From M3007 sp031425035 (lineage in GTDB: Bacteria; Bacteroidota; Bacteroidia; Chitinophagales; Saprospiraceae): DNA of 64,000 nucleotides. The notes beneath the pieces are model-generated. The model ran no database searches, was not told where the DNA came from, and saw only the letters and a list, made by a program, of their open reading frames with translations. The position numbers and the translations under genes were made by a program. Each line of letters starts with the position of its first letter. Positions within the stretch are counted from its first letter, which is position 1. Shown in pieces: positions 24,992 to 33,953 of the stretch. The stretch spans positions 104,380 through 168,379 of the forward strand of contig JANPIN010000040.1 in NCBI GenBank assembly GCA_031425035.1, given 5' to 3'.

Positions 24992-26560
24992 CTATTTGAC
25001 CATTTTTAATGTAATCCGTCCACTCGGTGTGGCTAATTCCAGGAAGTACAAACCGGCGGACAGGCCTTCCGGTAAGCGAAGATCCTCTGTATGACGGCCT
25101 GCAGTCTGCTGCAGTTGTTGTATCAGGCGAATAACCATTTTTCCGTTTTGATCATACAAGGCTATGGAAACGGTTTGCGCTTGCTGTAAGGTATACGCTA
25201 CTTTGACGGCCTGCATGACCGGGTTGGGATATAAAAACACCGAGCGGACGGAGAAAGGCGTTGGGGGAGTACTTACCACCGATCCGGGCAGATAACGCGC
25301 CAGCGCAAAATCCCCACTGGCCGATCCGCCGCCCGCGACAATCCGTCCGTCGGCCTGAATGGCTACCGCATACGCCTGATCGTTGCCCACCTGGAAAGCG
25401 GTGGCGACTTTACCGGTGCCATTAAAATCAAGATCCAGCTGGCCATTGGGCAGGAAACGGGCCAGGGCAAAATTATACACCTCGTAAACCGGAACGTAGC
25501 TGTAACCGCAGGCAATGATTTTACCGTCCGCCTGTACGGCCAGAGCTTGGATGGCGTCGTGGATGGCAAACGGTTGGAAGTTGAGTTTCGTTATTCCATT
25601 GGCGCCAAACGTACTGTCCCGCTGACCATTGGCAAGGTACCTGGCCAGGCCAAATGATTGCAAGCCGCTGCCGGATTTTGACCAACCGCCGGCCACTATT
25701 TTCCCATCCTCTTGTAAAACCAGGGCCTGCGCCTGATCATCAAATCCGCTGAAATCGCTTAGCTGGTAACCATTGGTACCAAAAAGACTGTCTACGCTAC
25801 CATCCGGATGATACTGCACCAGGGCAAAGTCGTAATACGACCCGTTCAATGCGTAGCCGCCCGCTATAATTTTCCCGTTGGGCTGAATAACTACCGCCTG
25901 TGCCCGGGCATCCAGGGAACCGACCGGCATGATTACCTGCCCGTTTACCCCAAAACTCATATCCGGTAAACCCTGCGCATCATAACGGACCAGGGCAAAC
26001 TGGCCGCTGCTCGGGCTGCTGTATATGGTTCCGGCCACGACAATTTTTCCATCGGCTTGCAGCGCTACCGACCAACCCTCGCTATATCCGGCTCCGATAA
26101 CCGTGGTTTGCCGGCCATTCACGCCAAAACTGCTGTCCAGTTCCCCATTTTCCAGAAAACGGGCCAGGGCAAACTGCGAAACGTTGTTGACCACAGCATA
26201 ACCGGCCACAAGGATTTTACCGTCATTTTGTACAACCACCGACTTGCCAACATCGGCACCCGAACCAAAATCTGTAGTCACCCGGCCACCCGTTCCAAAA
26301 TCGGTATCCAGCGAGCCGTCCGGGAGATAACGCGCCAGTCCGAAATCCATGTTGAGCGTGCCCCGGGCATTTCCGGCCGCCAGGATCTTCTGATCGGGTT
26401 GAACGGCGAGGGAGAATATTTTGTCACTACCGGCCACCGGGAAGGGCGTAATGACCTTGCCGTCATCCGAAAAGGAGGAGTCCAGCAGACCGGCCTGTGA
26501 AAATGCGGGTGGGAGAAATGGGAAACAAGCCAGCAGGAAGAGCGGAAGAATGTTTTTCAT
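24992..26560 (-). CDS. secreted delta-60 repeat protein with type IX sorting tail
   Basis: A 522-residue exported protein. A signal peptide (MKNILPLFLLACFPFLPPAF) is followed by about eight or nine delta-60 repeats, each about 55 residues, with the recurring pattern VQ.DGKI(L/V)(A/V)(A/G)G...FALARYL.(N/D)G.LD..FG. These predict a beta-propeller-like structure. The C-terminal 90 residues (SVFLYPNPVMQAVKVAY ... GLYFLELATPSGRITLKMVK) form a type A sorting domain for type IX secretion, so the protein is predicted to be secreted or surface-attached. No catalytic residues recognised; role unknown. Confidence 0.87.
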   Translation of the reverse strand: MKNILPLFLLACFPFLPPAFSQAGLLDSSFSDDGKVITPFPVAGSDKIFSLAVQPDQKILAAGNARGTLNMDFGLARYLPDGSLDTDFGTGGRVTTDFGSGADVGKSVVVQNDGKILVAGYAVVNNVSQFALARFLENGELDSSFGVNGRQTTVIGAGYSEGWSVALQADGKIVVAGTIYSSPSSGQFALVRYDAQGLPDMSFGVNGQVIMPVGSLDARAQAVVIQPNGKIIAGGYALNGSYYDFALVQYHPDGSVDSLFGTNGYQLSDFSGFDDQAQALVLQEDGKIVAGGWSKSGSGLQSFGLARYLANGQRDSTFGANGITKLNFQPFAIHDAIQALAVQADGKIIACGYSYVPVYEVYNFALARFLPNGQLDLDFNGTGKVATAFQVGNDQAYAVAIQADGRIVAGGGSASGDFALARYLPGSVVSTPPTPFSVRSVFLYPNPVMQAVKVAYTLQQAQTVSIALYDQNGKMVIRLIQQLQQTAGRHTEDLRLPEGLSAGLYFLELATPSGRITLKMVK

Positions 26561-26623
26561 GGCAATTTCAGGTTAAAAAGCGAAAGAAAAGGTGCTGGCC
26601 AGGCGTGTAAGCTGCCAGCCAGG

Positions 26624-26650
26624 CAAAGATATTCGCGTTACTGTTCCCAA
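26624..26650 (-). promoter_or_regulatory. Bacteroidota-type promoter for the delta-60 repeat protein gene
   Basis: On the reverse strand TTG (26650-26648) is followed 16 nt later by TATCTTTG (26631-26624), a perfect -7 match to TAnnTTTG. The start codon at 26560 would give a leader of about 55-60 nt. Spacing is at the short end of the usual range. Confidence 0.5.
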
Positions 26651-26803
26651 AAAACCCGCGTTTCCCGCCAAAACGCGAAAACCCGCCCATTATCCTGTGC
26701 CGACCATTGAATTTTGTGTTCTTCATTCATTAGTCCAGTACTTCAGCATTATCAATACGGGCCTGGTGACCGGTTATAATATTGAAAACAGCCATCAGCC
26801 AAT

Positions 26804-26846
26804 AAAAAAGCGCCCCACCGTACGAATGGTACAGCAGGGCGCTTTT
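26804..26846 (-). terminator. terminator of the STAS gene
   Basis: On the reverse strand AGCGCCC and GGGCGCT pair around a loop with its own small GTAC palindrome, followed directly by TTTTTT. It is 17 nt after the STAS stop codon, a classic intrinsic terminator layout. Confidence 0.75.
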
Positions 26847-26862
26847 TGCGGAGCAGCATCCT

Positions 26863-27240
26863 TTACTCGTCTTCGCGGAGCAGTTCACGTTCCACATCCT
26901 CCATTTTCACATAATCGATGGCTTCGCTGACGGAAGGCACGAGGGTGAGAATGGTTTCCAGTCGCGAAATTTCGATCAGTTTGTTGACCATGGGGTGTAA
27001 TTTCCCGGCAATCACAAAAGATCCATTGTCTTTCCAGAGGCGGTGGCCTGTCAAAATGGCGCTCAAACCACTACTATCTACAAATTTGACATTCGTCAAA
27101 TCGAGGATAAAATTACGCACTCCTTCCTGGCTGAAGAAGATAAAGTCACTTTTCAAGCCCGGTGCAATGGTCGAATTGAGGTTTTCCTCGTCTAACGACA
27201 GCACCGCGTACTGGTCTTGTTTGTCAATTTTATATTTCAT
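26863..27240 (-). CDS. STAS-domain protein (anti-sigma factor antagonist-like)
   Basis: A 125-residue single STAS domain. The key segment ILDLTNVKFVDSSGLSAILTG contains the serine (DSSG) that is phosphorylated in SpoIIAA/RsbV-type antagonists, and the C-terminal helix follows (FVIAGKLHPMVNKLIEISRL). The ATG at 27240 fits the domain start; an earlier frame opening at 27315 adds unrelated residues. No anti-sigma kinase, SpoIIE phosphatase or alternative sigma factor is nearby. A TACATTTG element on the reverse strand (27310-27303) may be its -7 box. Confidence 0.87.
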   Translation of the reverse strand: MKYKIDKQDQYAVLSLDEENLNSTIAPGLKSDFIFFSQEGVRNFILDLTNVKFVDSSGLSAILTGHRLWKDNGSFVIAGKLHPMVNKLIEISRLETILTLVPSVSEAIDYVKMEDVERELLREDE

Positions 27241-27606
27241 AGAAACCTGATTAGCAACTGGATTGAATAGTGAGGGTAAATACAGCAACCAATTTTGCCG
27301 GACAAATGTAACCAAAGCTACTGGTTTTCGTTAAAATCTTAGGCCACTTTTTTAAGTATGCGCATAACTGACATCTAGTCATGTTCAGCAAAGTATGGCA
27401 TCGTTTTTAACAATTATGAGTTGGAGGCAGAGATTTTTGAAACGCCCAAAACTCCGGTGACAAAAAAATGTTCTACCCTTAGTTAAAGGCTTGCATTATA
27501 TGCTGTCATTGGCCTAAACTTGTCGCTCCAATTATTCGTTACGCATGCTGTACCCCGTACCCGTTACTGAATGTCCCTTCATTTCTCGACCTTAACGATT
27601 CTTATA
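27241..27606. other. 366-bp divergent intergenic region
   Basis: This region separates the divergent STAS and clpC genes and should hold both promoters. A perfect TAnnTTTG element for the STAS gene lies at 27303-27310 (reverse strand). I saw no convincing clpC promoter, no CIRCE-type inverted repeat and no small gene. Confidence 0.5.
27303..27310 (-). promoter_or_regulatory. candidate -7 element of the STAS gene
   Basis: Reverse-strand TACATTTG matches TAnnTTTG exactly, about 63 nt before the start codon at 27240. No TTG at the proper -33 distance was found. Confidence 0.35.
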
Positions 27607-28536
27607 ATGAACAATAAATTCTCTCCGGTCGTCAAGCAGATCATCAACCAGAGTGGCCAGGAGGCTCACCGACTGGGACATGATTATGTCGGCACCGAAC
27701 ATCTGTTGTTGGGCATCATTGCCGAACGCGACAGCCTGCCCGTCCGGGTGCTGGATGCGTTGCTGGTCGATGTCCACGACCTTAAGAAACGACTGGAGCG
27801 TGCTATTCCGCGCAACAGCGCTTATCCACCCGCTGAAAACCTATTTGTTGGCAAATTTTCGGTAACTACTCAAATGCAGCGCGTGTTGCAGGTGACTTTC
27901 GCCGAAGCGAAAATCATGCGCAATGATGAAGTGTTCCCTGAACACCTCATGCTCTCCCTGCTTAAACACCCGGATATTTTTGCCACTAAACTTCTAAAAG
28001 AATACGACGTGGACTACGAAACTTTTAAAAAAGAGATGGAATACGTCCGGTCTGAACAAGACCTGGCCCATCCAAACCTCTTCAACCAGGCTTCCAGCGA
28101 AGGAAGCGGGGAATATGAGGACGAAGAGGACCGCAACTACCGCGCCGGCCAGAAAACCCAGCAAAAGAGCCGTACCCCCGTGCTCGATAATTTTGGCCGC
28201 GACATTTCTAAACTCGCCGAAGAAGGAAAACTGGACCCCATTATCGGCCGCGAAACCGAGATTGAGCGCGTCAGCCAGATCCTGAGCCGCCGCAAGAAAA
28301 ATAACCCGATCCTGATTGGCGAACCCGGCGTTGGTAAAACCGCCATCGTCGAAGGCCTGGCCCTGCGCATCCTGCAGAAAAAAGTCAGCCGGACCCTGTT
28401 TAATAAACGCATCGTGATGCTCGATCTGGCGGCCCTGGTCGCCGGTACCAAGTACCGCGGCCAGTTCGAAGAACGGATCAAAGCGATCATGACCGAGCTG
28501 GAAAAAAGCCGCGACGTGATCCTGTTCATCGACTAG
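27607..28536 (+). CDS. clpC: ClpC N-terminal fragment
   Basis: The translated product up to the TAG would be 309 residues: the Clp N-domain, linker and first Walker A, ending at ...VILFID. It would lack the Walker B glutamate, sensor residues and the whole second ring, so should not hydrolyse ATP. The ATG at 27607 (MNNKFSPVVKQIINQSGQ) fits homologues better than the earlier opening at 27571. Confidence 0.7.
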   Translation: MNNKFSPVVKQIINQSGQEAHRLGHDYVGTEHLLLGIIAERDSLPVRVLDALLVDVHDLKKRLERAIPRNSAYPPAENLFVGKFSVTTQMQRVLQVTFAEAKIMRNDEVFPEHLMLSLLKHPDIFATKLLKEYDVDYETFKKEMEYVRSEQDLAHPNLFNQASSEGSGEYEDEEDRNYRAGQKTQQKSRTPVLDNFGRDISKLAEEGKLDPIIGRETEIERVSQILSRRKKNNPILIGEPGVGKTAIVEGLALRILQKKVSRTLFNKRIVMLDLAALVAGTKYRGQFEERIKAIMTELEKSRDVILFID

Positions 28537-28545
28537 ATCCACACC

Positions 28546-30174
28546 ATGGTGGGCGCCGGCGGCGCTACCGGTTCGCTGGATGCTTCCAATATTTTCAAAC
28601 CCGCCCTGGCCCGCGGCGAACTACAGTGCATCGGGGCCAGCACGCTGGACGAATACCGCCAGTACATTGAGAAAGACGGCGCACTAGATCGCCGTTTCCA
28701 GAAAGTACTGGTCGAACCACCAAGCCAGGAGGACACCATTCATATTCTGCAGAATATCCAGGGCAAGTACGAGGATTTCCACAACGTGATCTATTCACCG
28801 GAAGCCATTACCGCCTGCGTACGCCTGAGTGACCGGTACATCACCGACCGCTTTCTGCCGGATAAAGCCATCGACGTGCTGGATGAAGTGGGCGCCCGCG
28901 TGCACCTGAAGAATATCGTCGTCCCCCGCCACATGGAGGAACTCGAAAAGAACATCGAGGAACTCAAGGAGCAGAAAAACCTGGCGGTAAAAAACCAGCA
29001 GTACGAAGAAGCGGCTAATCTGCGCGACGCGGAAAGCAAACTGGTACGTAACCTGGAATACGCCAAGGTGGAATGGGAAGACGAAACCAAGACCAAACGC
29101 TATCCGGTCAATGAAGACGATATTGCGGAAGTAGTCGCTATGATGACGGGTATTCCAATCCGTAAAGTGGCCCAAAGCGAAAGCAAAAAGCTGGTGAGCA
29201 TGGCGGATGACCTTCGGAAGATGGTGATCGGTCAGGATGAAGCCATCATCAAAATTGCCAAAGCCATTCAGCGCAACCGGGTTGGCCTTAAAGATCCGAA
29301 GAAACCGATCGGTTCCTTCATCTTCCTGGGCCCGACCGGTGTCGGTAAAACGGAACTTGCCCGTTCGCTGGCCCGCTACCTGTTCGATAACGACGACGCC
29401 CTGCTGCGTATTGATATGTCCGAGTACATGGAGAAATTCTCCGTCAGCCGCCTGATCGGCGCGCCTCCCGGTTATGTCGGTTACGAAGAAGGCGGTCAGT
29501 TAACCGAAAAAGTACGGCGTAAACCCTACTCGGTGATCCTGCTCGACGAGATCGAGAAAGCCCACCCGGACGTGTTTAACATCCTGCTGCAAGTGCTGGA
29601 CGACGGGCAACTAACGGATGGTCTGGGACGCAAGGTGGATTTCAAGAATGCGATCATTATCATGACTTCCAATATCGGCGCCCGGCAGTTGAAAGACTTC
29701 GGTCAGGGGGTAGGTTTCGCGACCAAAGCCCGCCAGGAAGCCGCTGATGAGAACAGTAAAATGGTGATTCAAAACGCGTTGAAGAAAACATTCTCACCGG
29801 AGTTCCTCAACCGGATCGACGACGTGATGGTGTTCAACAGCCTGGGCCGCGAGCAGATCTTCCAGATCATCGATAACGCCCTGGTCGGGTTGATGAAACG
29901 CCTGAACAACATGAAATTCCAGTTGACCCTCAGCGATGAAGCCAAGGATTTTGTGGCCGAAAAAGGCTATGATCCACAATTCGGCGCGCGTCCTTTACAC
30001 CGCGCTATTCAGAAATACGTAGAAGATCCTCTGGCCGAATACATCCTCAGCGAGAACCCCGGCGAAGGCACTTCCCTGCTTGCACAGATGAACGAAGCCA
30101 AAGACGGCGTAGTCATCAGCCTGCAACCCGCTCCGGAAGAAGCCGCTGCGAATGATCAGCAACTGAGCGCATAA
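28546..30174 (+). CDS. clpC: ClpC C-terminal fragment
   Basis: After the amber codon the same frame stays open for 542 residues from an ATG at 28546 (MVGAGGATGSLDASNIFKPA), only 9 nt after the stop. It contains the rest of the first AAA module, the coiled-coil middle domain and the complete second AAA module. Independent translation from this ATG would need reinitiation; no ribosome-binding site is apparent. Treat it as the 3' part of one gene. Confidence 0.65.
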   Translation: MVGAGGATGSLDASNIFKPALARGELQCIGASTLDEYRQYIEKDGALDRRFQKVLVEPPSQEDTIHILQNIQGKYEDFHNVIYSPEAITACVRLSDRYITDRFLPDKAIDVLDEVGARVHLKNIVVPRHMEELEKNIEELKEQKNLAVKNQQYEEAANLRDAESKLVRNLEYAKVEWEDETKTKRYPVNEDDIAEVVAMMTGIPIRKVAQSESKKLVSMADDLRKMVIGQDEAIIKIAKAIQRNRVGLKDPKKPIGSFIFLGPTGVGKTELARSLARYLFDNDDALLRIDMSEYMEKFSVSRLIGAPPGYVGYEEGGQLTEKVRRKPYSVILLDEIEKAHPDVFNILLQVLDDGQLTDGLGRKVDFKNAIIIMTSNIGARQLKDFGQGVGFATKARQEAADENSKMVIQNALKKTFSPEFLNRIDDVMVFNSLGREQIFQIIDNALVGLMKRLNNMKFQLTLSDEAKDFVAEKGYDPQFGARPLHRAIQKYVEDPLAEYILSENPGEGTSLLAQMNEAKDGVVISLQPAPEEAAANDQQLSA

Positions 30175-30202
30175 GATCACTAGATTATCAACGCTAACAG
30201 AT

Positions 30203-30238
30203 AAAAAAAGCCGCCGTGGAAACACGGCGGCTTTTTTA
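30203..30238. terminator. bidirectional terminator between clpC and the lipoprotein gene
   Basis: AAAAAAAGCCGCCGTG and CACGGCGGCTTTTTTT-type arms surround a GAAA loop. T-tracts occur on both strands, so it should end transcripts from both convergent genes. Confidence 0.85.
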
Positions 30239-30259
30239 TTGAGCCTTTGATGAAAAAAA

Positions 30260-30730
30260 TTATTGACTTTTTTCCCGCTTGTATTTCTCGACAATAAGCC
30301 GTTCAATGCCCAGATTCTCCACTTTTTCCACGCCATACTGGGTCAGGGTATCATTTTTAACGCTTATCGTAAACGGGAACGTATGGTCTTCCCACTCCCT
30401 GAAATTACAAAATTCCAGGTACTCCGTGTAGGTACTGTCCTTCAACGTGTATTTCCCACCACCGGAGCTAAAAGCGGCCGTAGCTGAATCTTTACCCATA
30501 CTCCGGTCATGATTAAAAAAGGCGAAGTGGGTCGGCGAAATGATCTTGATCATTCTATTTTTCGGTTCGAACGTAGAAAAGGTGCTGTCTTTCTGCGTGG
30601 TGGTGGCCGAAATCAACTCCCAGGTGCCGGTGATGGGCAGGGCCGTCGGTTTTTGATCCTCTTGTTTAGAAGCCTGCCCACAGGAAGCAAAAAGGGTGGC
30701 CATCAGAATAAGCTGGAATTTGAATTGCAT
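30260..30730 (-). CDS. small predicted lipoprotein, lipocalin-like
   Basis: A 156-residue protein with a lipoprotein signal (MQFKFQLILMATLFASCG; lipid-modified cysteine near 17). After a short linker, LPITGTWELISATT, IKIISPTHFAFFNHD and GGGKYTLKDSTYTEYLEFC suggest a small beta-barrel of the lipocalin-like/DUF4488-type found in Bacteroidota. Substrate and role are unknown. It lies 23 bp from the start of the GH20 gene, read in the same direction, so it is probably the downstream gene of that operon. Confidence 0.72.
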   Translation of the reverse strand: MQFKFQLILMATLFASCGQASKQEDQKPTALPITGTWELISATTTQKDSTFSTFEPKNRMIKIISPTHFAFFNHDRSMGKDSATAAFSSGGGKYTLKDSTYTEYLEFCNFREWEDHTFPFTISVKNDTLTQYGVEKVENLGIERLIVEKYKREKSQ

Positions 30731-30753
30731 GGTTGGTCGTTTTTAATGTAGGC

Positions 30754-32646
30754 TTACTTGGAATCGCCGGCCCGCTCTTCCAGCATCTGCCGGGAGAGGG
30801 TGATCAGGTGCCCGATCGGTTTGCCGGCGCGGTAGGTAATTACGCGGAGGGTGATCGTGCCCTCCGGCAGTTCGACGGGCTGGGTGTACTTGCTCGAAAA
30901 ACGGTCGGGCATCGTATCGTCGATCGTAAAATATATATCCAATCCCGGCGCCTCGCCCTCCAGTTCCAGCCAGAGCATGCCGGCTTTCCGCGAGGTTTTC
31001 ACAATAGCATCGTACACCGCGCGGGAATAATTGATCCCGGCTGCATCGGCGCGTTCGAAGTGGGTTTCCATGCGTTTGGCGAAATCATCCCAGTTTTTGG
31101 CGCTCTTCGGCGACCAGTACACTTCGGATAAAGCCCAGGCGCGCGGAAAGGTCATATACTCCGCGTAACGTAGCGTCGGCACCTGTTCCGTCCATAAATT
31201 GCCCTGACCGCCGAGAATGTATTTAGCTTCCACACCCTCGGGGACCGGCTCGAAACTATAACTCTTTTTCGTGCGCAGGCCGGCATAAATGGGCGGATCA
31301 ATCGTCGCCTCGCCCTGGTTATAATCCATATAAGCAAATGTTGTGGGCGTCATGACCACTTCATGGCCCTTTTTCGCCGCTTCAATGCCCCCTTTTACCC
31401 CGCGCCAGCTCATGACGGTCGCATCGGGTGAAATGCCACCTTCGAGGATCTCATCCCAGCCGAGCAGTTTTTTGCCTTTTGCCTTCAGAATTCCTTCCAC
31501 CCGGTTCATAAAGTAGCCTTGCAGATCTTCCACGTGCCGGATGTTTAATTGTTTCATGAGGGCCTGGCAGCCGGGATCCGCCTGCCAATAGCCTTTGTAG
31601 CACTCATCGCCGCCCACGTGGATGTAGGGGTTGGGGAACAGCGCGGCGACTTCGGTAAAGACTTTGTCCAGAAATTCATATACTTTCTCATCGGATGGAT
31701 TGAGCGTGTTTTCAATATTCATCTTGAAAGTGCCATTGCCGTACCAGTCTGCAAAATGGGTTCCGGGATTGACGAAGGTATTTGGATTCTTGGTGCAGCT
31801 CAGTTCGGGATAAGCCGCAATGGCTGCCATAGAGTGGCCAGGCACGTCGATTTCCGGCACAATAGTCACGTTTCGCGCCTGAGCGTAGCGGATTATTTCC
31901 CGAATATCATCCTGGGTATAAAAACCGCCGTCGGTAGCCGCTTCTCCTGGTTTCGGATCGGCGCGTTCGCCGAAATGTCCGGCCCGCGGCACCCGCCAGG
32001 CGCCCACCGAAGTGAGTTTAGGCAGCGCTTTGATCTCGATCCGCCAGCCATTATCGTCCGTCAGGTGCCAGTGAAAGGTGTTGTATTTCAGGCGGGCAAT
32101 TTCATCAATATAGGCCTCTACGTCGGCTTTGGTAAAGAAATGGCGGCTCACGTCGAGCATGATGCCGCGCCAGCCAAAACGTGGGTAATCAGTAATTTTT
32201 ACCGCTGGTACGGTCCAATTCACGGATGCCATGGTTTTGCCCTCTATTTCTCTGGGCAGGAGCTGCAGCAGGGTTTGCATACCGTAGAATAGCCCCGCCG
32301 GTTGATTGGCGGTGATCACCACGCCTTTCGTTGTCGTTTCCAGGGTATAACCTTCTTTGCCGAGTGTAGCGTCCGTGGCGGTGTTCAGGCGCAATTGAAT
32401 GGATCCCGAAGTGCCTGATTTAGCCTGTAGGGAAAACCCGGTGGGGGTATTGATCTTTTGGGCCAGCATGGTCGCTACGGCGCTGGCTTCCGGTTGGTTA
32501 TAAGCAATGGTGGCTGCTTTGGTCAGGGTAAACACGCCGGTCCCTGTACTAATTTGCACGGGTTGCGGGATGAGCTGGATGGAGGGAGTTTGCGCGACCA
32601 GGACGGTTGCGCTGAAAATCACCAGGAGGAAAGTGAGTTTGTTCAT
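30754..32646 (-). CDS. family 20 beta-N-acetylhexosaminidase
   Basis: A 630-residue exported enzyme that removes terminal N-acetylglucosamine or N-acetylgalactosamine from glycans or chitin fragments. After a signal peptide (MNKLTFLLVIFSATVLVAQT) comes the GH20b domain (about 20-150), then the GH20 barrel (FGWRGIMLDVSRHFF, YNTFHWHLTDDNGWRIEIK) with the catalytic acid pair in IHVGGDECYKGYW. The last 80 residues form a chitobiase-type C-terminal domain. Length and order match Bacteroidota hexosaminidases. It probably leads an operon with the small lipoprotein. Confidence 0.93.
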   Translation of the reverse strand: MNKLTFLLVIFSATVLVAQTPSIQLIPQPVQISTGTGVFTLTKAATIAYNQPEASAVATMLAQKINTPTGFSLQAKSGTSGSIQLRLNTATDATLGKEGYTLETTTKGVVITANQPAGLFYGMQTLLQLLPREIEGKTMASVNWTVPAVKITDYPRFGWRGIMLDVSRHFFTKADVEAYIDEIARLKYNTFHWHLTDDNGWRIEIKALPKLTSVGAWRVPRAGHFGERADPKPGEAATDGGFYTQDDIREIIRYAQARNVTIVPEIDVPGHSMAAIAAYPELSCTKNPNTFVNPGTHFADWYGNGTFKMNIENTLNPSDEKVYEFLDKVFTEVAALFPNPYIHVGGDECYKGYWQADPGCQALMKQLNIRHVEDLQGYFMNRVEGILKAKGKKLLGWDEILEGGISPDATVMSWRGVKGGIEAAKKGHEVVMTPTTFAYMDYNQGEATIDPPIYAGLRTKKSYSFEPVPEGVEAKYILGGQGNLWTEQVPTLRYAEYMTFPRAWALSEVYWSPKSAKNWDDFAKRMETHFERADAAGINYSRAVYDAIVKTSRKAGMLWLELEGEAPGLDIYFTIDDTMPDRFSSKYTQPVELPEGTITLRVITYRAGKPIGHLITLSRQMLEERAGDSK

Positions 32647-32789
32647 TAAGCCATTGTTTTTAGTTATGGCGAAGTAAAGAACCTTTGTGTTTAAAAAGTA
32701 ATAAATTAATTTAAAAACATCGCTTATACGCGAATTTTATAACGCATATTGGCAGGTTTGTTGGTTTGAATATTTGGAAACCTCCTTCG

Positions 32790-33953
32790 CTAGTATGGAA
32801 TATCCCCAATATTCCGCCAACTCAACACCTGCGCCACACTTCTTTTTTGTACTTCCTCGCCGCCATACACCAAAAAACTCTCTTCCGGCATGGCGCCGGA
32901 AAGCGGCTGAAAAGACCGCAGGGCGTCAAAGAAATGGGCGCCGATGGTCCGCGACGATTTGATCTCGATGGGATATAGGCGGCCGCCCTGATCGAGCAAC
33001 AGGTCGATCTCATGTGAGCCGGCGGCATTCCAGAAATACTGTTTGGGATACAAATGGCGGTTGAGGCGGTTTTTCGTCACCTCGTTAATGATAAAATTTT
33101 CAAACAGGGCACCTTTGGCGAAATGCCGGTTCAAGTCTTCCACGCTGCGTAGGTTCAGGAGCGCACAGGCCAAACCCGTATCGTAAAAATATAACTTGGG
33201 GGTCTTGACAATACGTTTGTTGTAATTCTGATGATAGGGTCGCAGGGTGTAGAGGATAAAACTTGTTTGTAGTACGCTCAACCATTTAGAGGCTGTTTGG
33301 TGCGATACCCCTACCAGGTTGCCCATTTCTGAAAAATTGACCAATTGACCAATTCGGCCGGCACATATTTCCAAAAACTGACGGAATGCGCCTAAATCTC
33401 CTATGTTTATTACCTGGCGAACGTCACGCTCCACATAAGTCTGGATGTAATCAAGTAGCCAGGTGGAAGGATTCAAATTCTGGTCATAAATACGGGGGTA
33501 AAAACCTTTGAGCAGGTAGTCCTCAAAGTCCGGTTGGGTGAATACCGTGTGCTGTATTTCTTCCAGGGAAAATGGCAATAGGTTGAAGATGGCGACTCGG
33601 CCGGCCAGGCTCTGCGATATGCGCTCCATCAAAAGCAGATTTTGCGAACCGGTAAGAATGTACTGCCCTGGTTTTTTTTCCTTGTCTACGATCAACTGAA
33701 TATACGAAAGCAAGTCAGGAACGTACTGCACTTCATCAATCACCGCCTGCTCACCCAAATTGCGCAGAAATCCTTTGGGGTCATCTTGCGCAAAACGGCG
33801 TTGCTCTAAATCTTCCAGGTTTACATAGGCATGTTTAGGAAAAACCTGCTGAACCAAGGTGGATTTGCCGCTTTGACGCGGCCCAGTTACGGCCACTATG
33901 GGCATATTTGCCGCAGCCGCTACGATATGCTGAGATAAAATACGTGAAATCAT
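32790..33953 (-). CDS. AAA ATPase with DUF4143 (AAA_14 family)
   Basis: A 387-residue protein. The N-terminal AAA_14 domain has Walker A TGPRQSGKSTLVQQ and the Walker B region AVIDEVQYVPDLL, followed by ILTGSQNLLLMERISQSLAGR. The C-terminal DUF4143 domain (about 200-350) includes winged-helix-like SEMGNLVGVSHQTASKWL and a nuclease-like region with SHEIDLLLDQGGRLYPIEIK. Function of the family is not established. The ATG at 33953 is chosen over 33974. A 13-bp perfect palindrome overlaps the start region (33953-33991), which could control translation or bind a regulator. Confidence 0.88.
   Translation of the reverse strand: MISRILSQHIVAAAANMPIVAVTGPRQSGKSTLVQQVFPKHAYVNLEDLEQRRFAQDDPKGFLRNLGEQAVIDEVQYVPDLLSYIQLIVDKEKKPGQYILTGSQNLLLMERISQSLAGRVAIFNLLPFSLEEIQHTVFTQPDFEDYLLKGFYPRIYDQNLNPSTWLLDYIQTYVERDVRQVINIGDLGAFRQFLEICAGRIGQLVNFSEMGNLVGVSHQTASKWLSVLQTSFILYTLRPYHQNYNKRIVKTPKLYFYDTGLACALLNLRSVEDLNRHFAKGALFENFIINEVTKNRLNRHLYPKQYFWNAAGSHEIDLLLDQGGRLYPIEIKSSRTIGAHFFDALRSFQPLSGAMPEESFLVYGGEEVQKRSVAQVLSWRNIGDIPY

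Larger units (their letters stand above)
26561..26862. other. 302-bp intergenic region with promoter and terminator
   Basis: No convincing gene. It contains a promoter-like sequence for the delta-60 protein gene (26624-26650, reverse strand) and, near its right end, the terminator of the STAS gene (26804-26846). Both neighbouring genes are on the reverse strand. Confidence 0.6.
27607..30174 (+). pseudogene. clpC: ATP-dependent Clp protease ATP-binding subunit ClpC, interrupted by an in-frame amber codon
   Basis: A full-length ClpC frame of 856 codons interrupted once. Clp N-domain (about 1-150), first AAA module with Walker A GEPGVGKT (238-245), coiled-coil middle domain (RHMEELEKNIEELKEQKN), second AAA module with GPTGVGKTELARS, and a C-terminal D2-small domain are all intact. 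Codon 310 (28534-28536) is TAG where homologues have GAG, the catalytic glutamate of the first Walker B (VILFIDE). One base change explains it, and the frame continues cleanly afterwards. ClpC unfolds proteins for ClpP. A recent mutation, sequencing or assembly error, or readthrough are all possible; no other decay is seen. Confidence 0.88.

Noticed and set aside
28534..28536. Selenocysteine or pyrrolysine at the clpC stop codon
   Set aside because: The codon is TAG, not TGA, so selenocysteine is excluded; pyrrolysine is not expected in Bacteroidota and not in a Walker B site.
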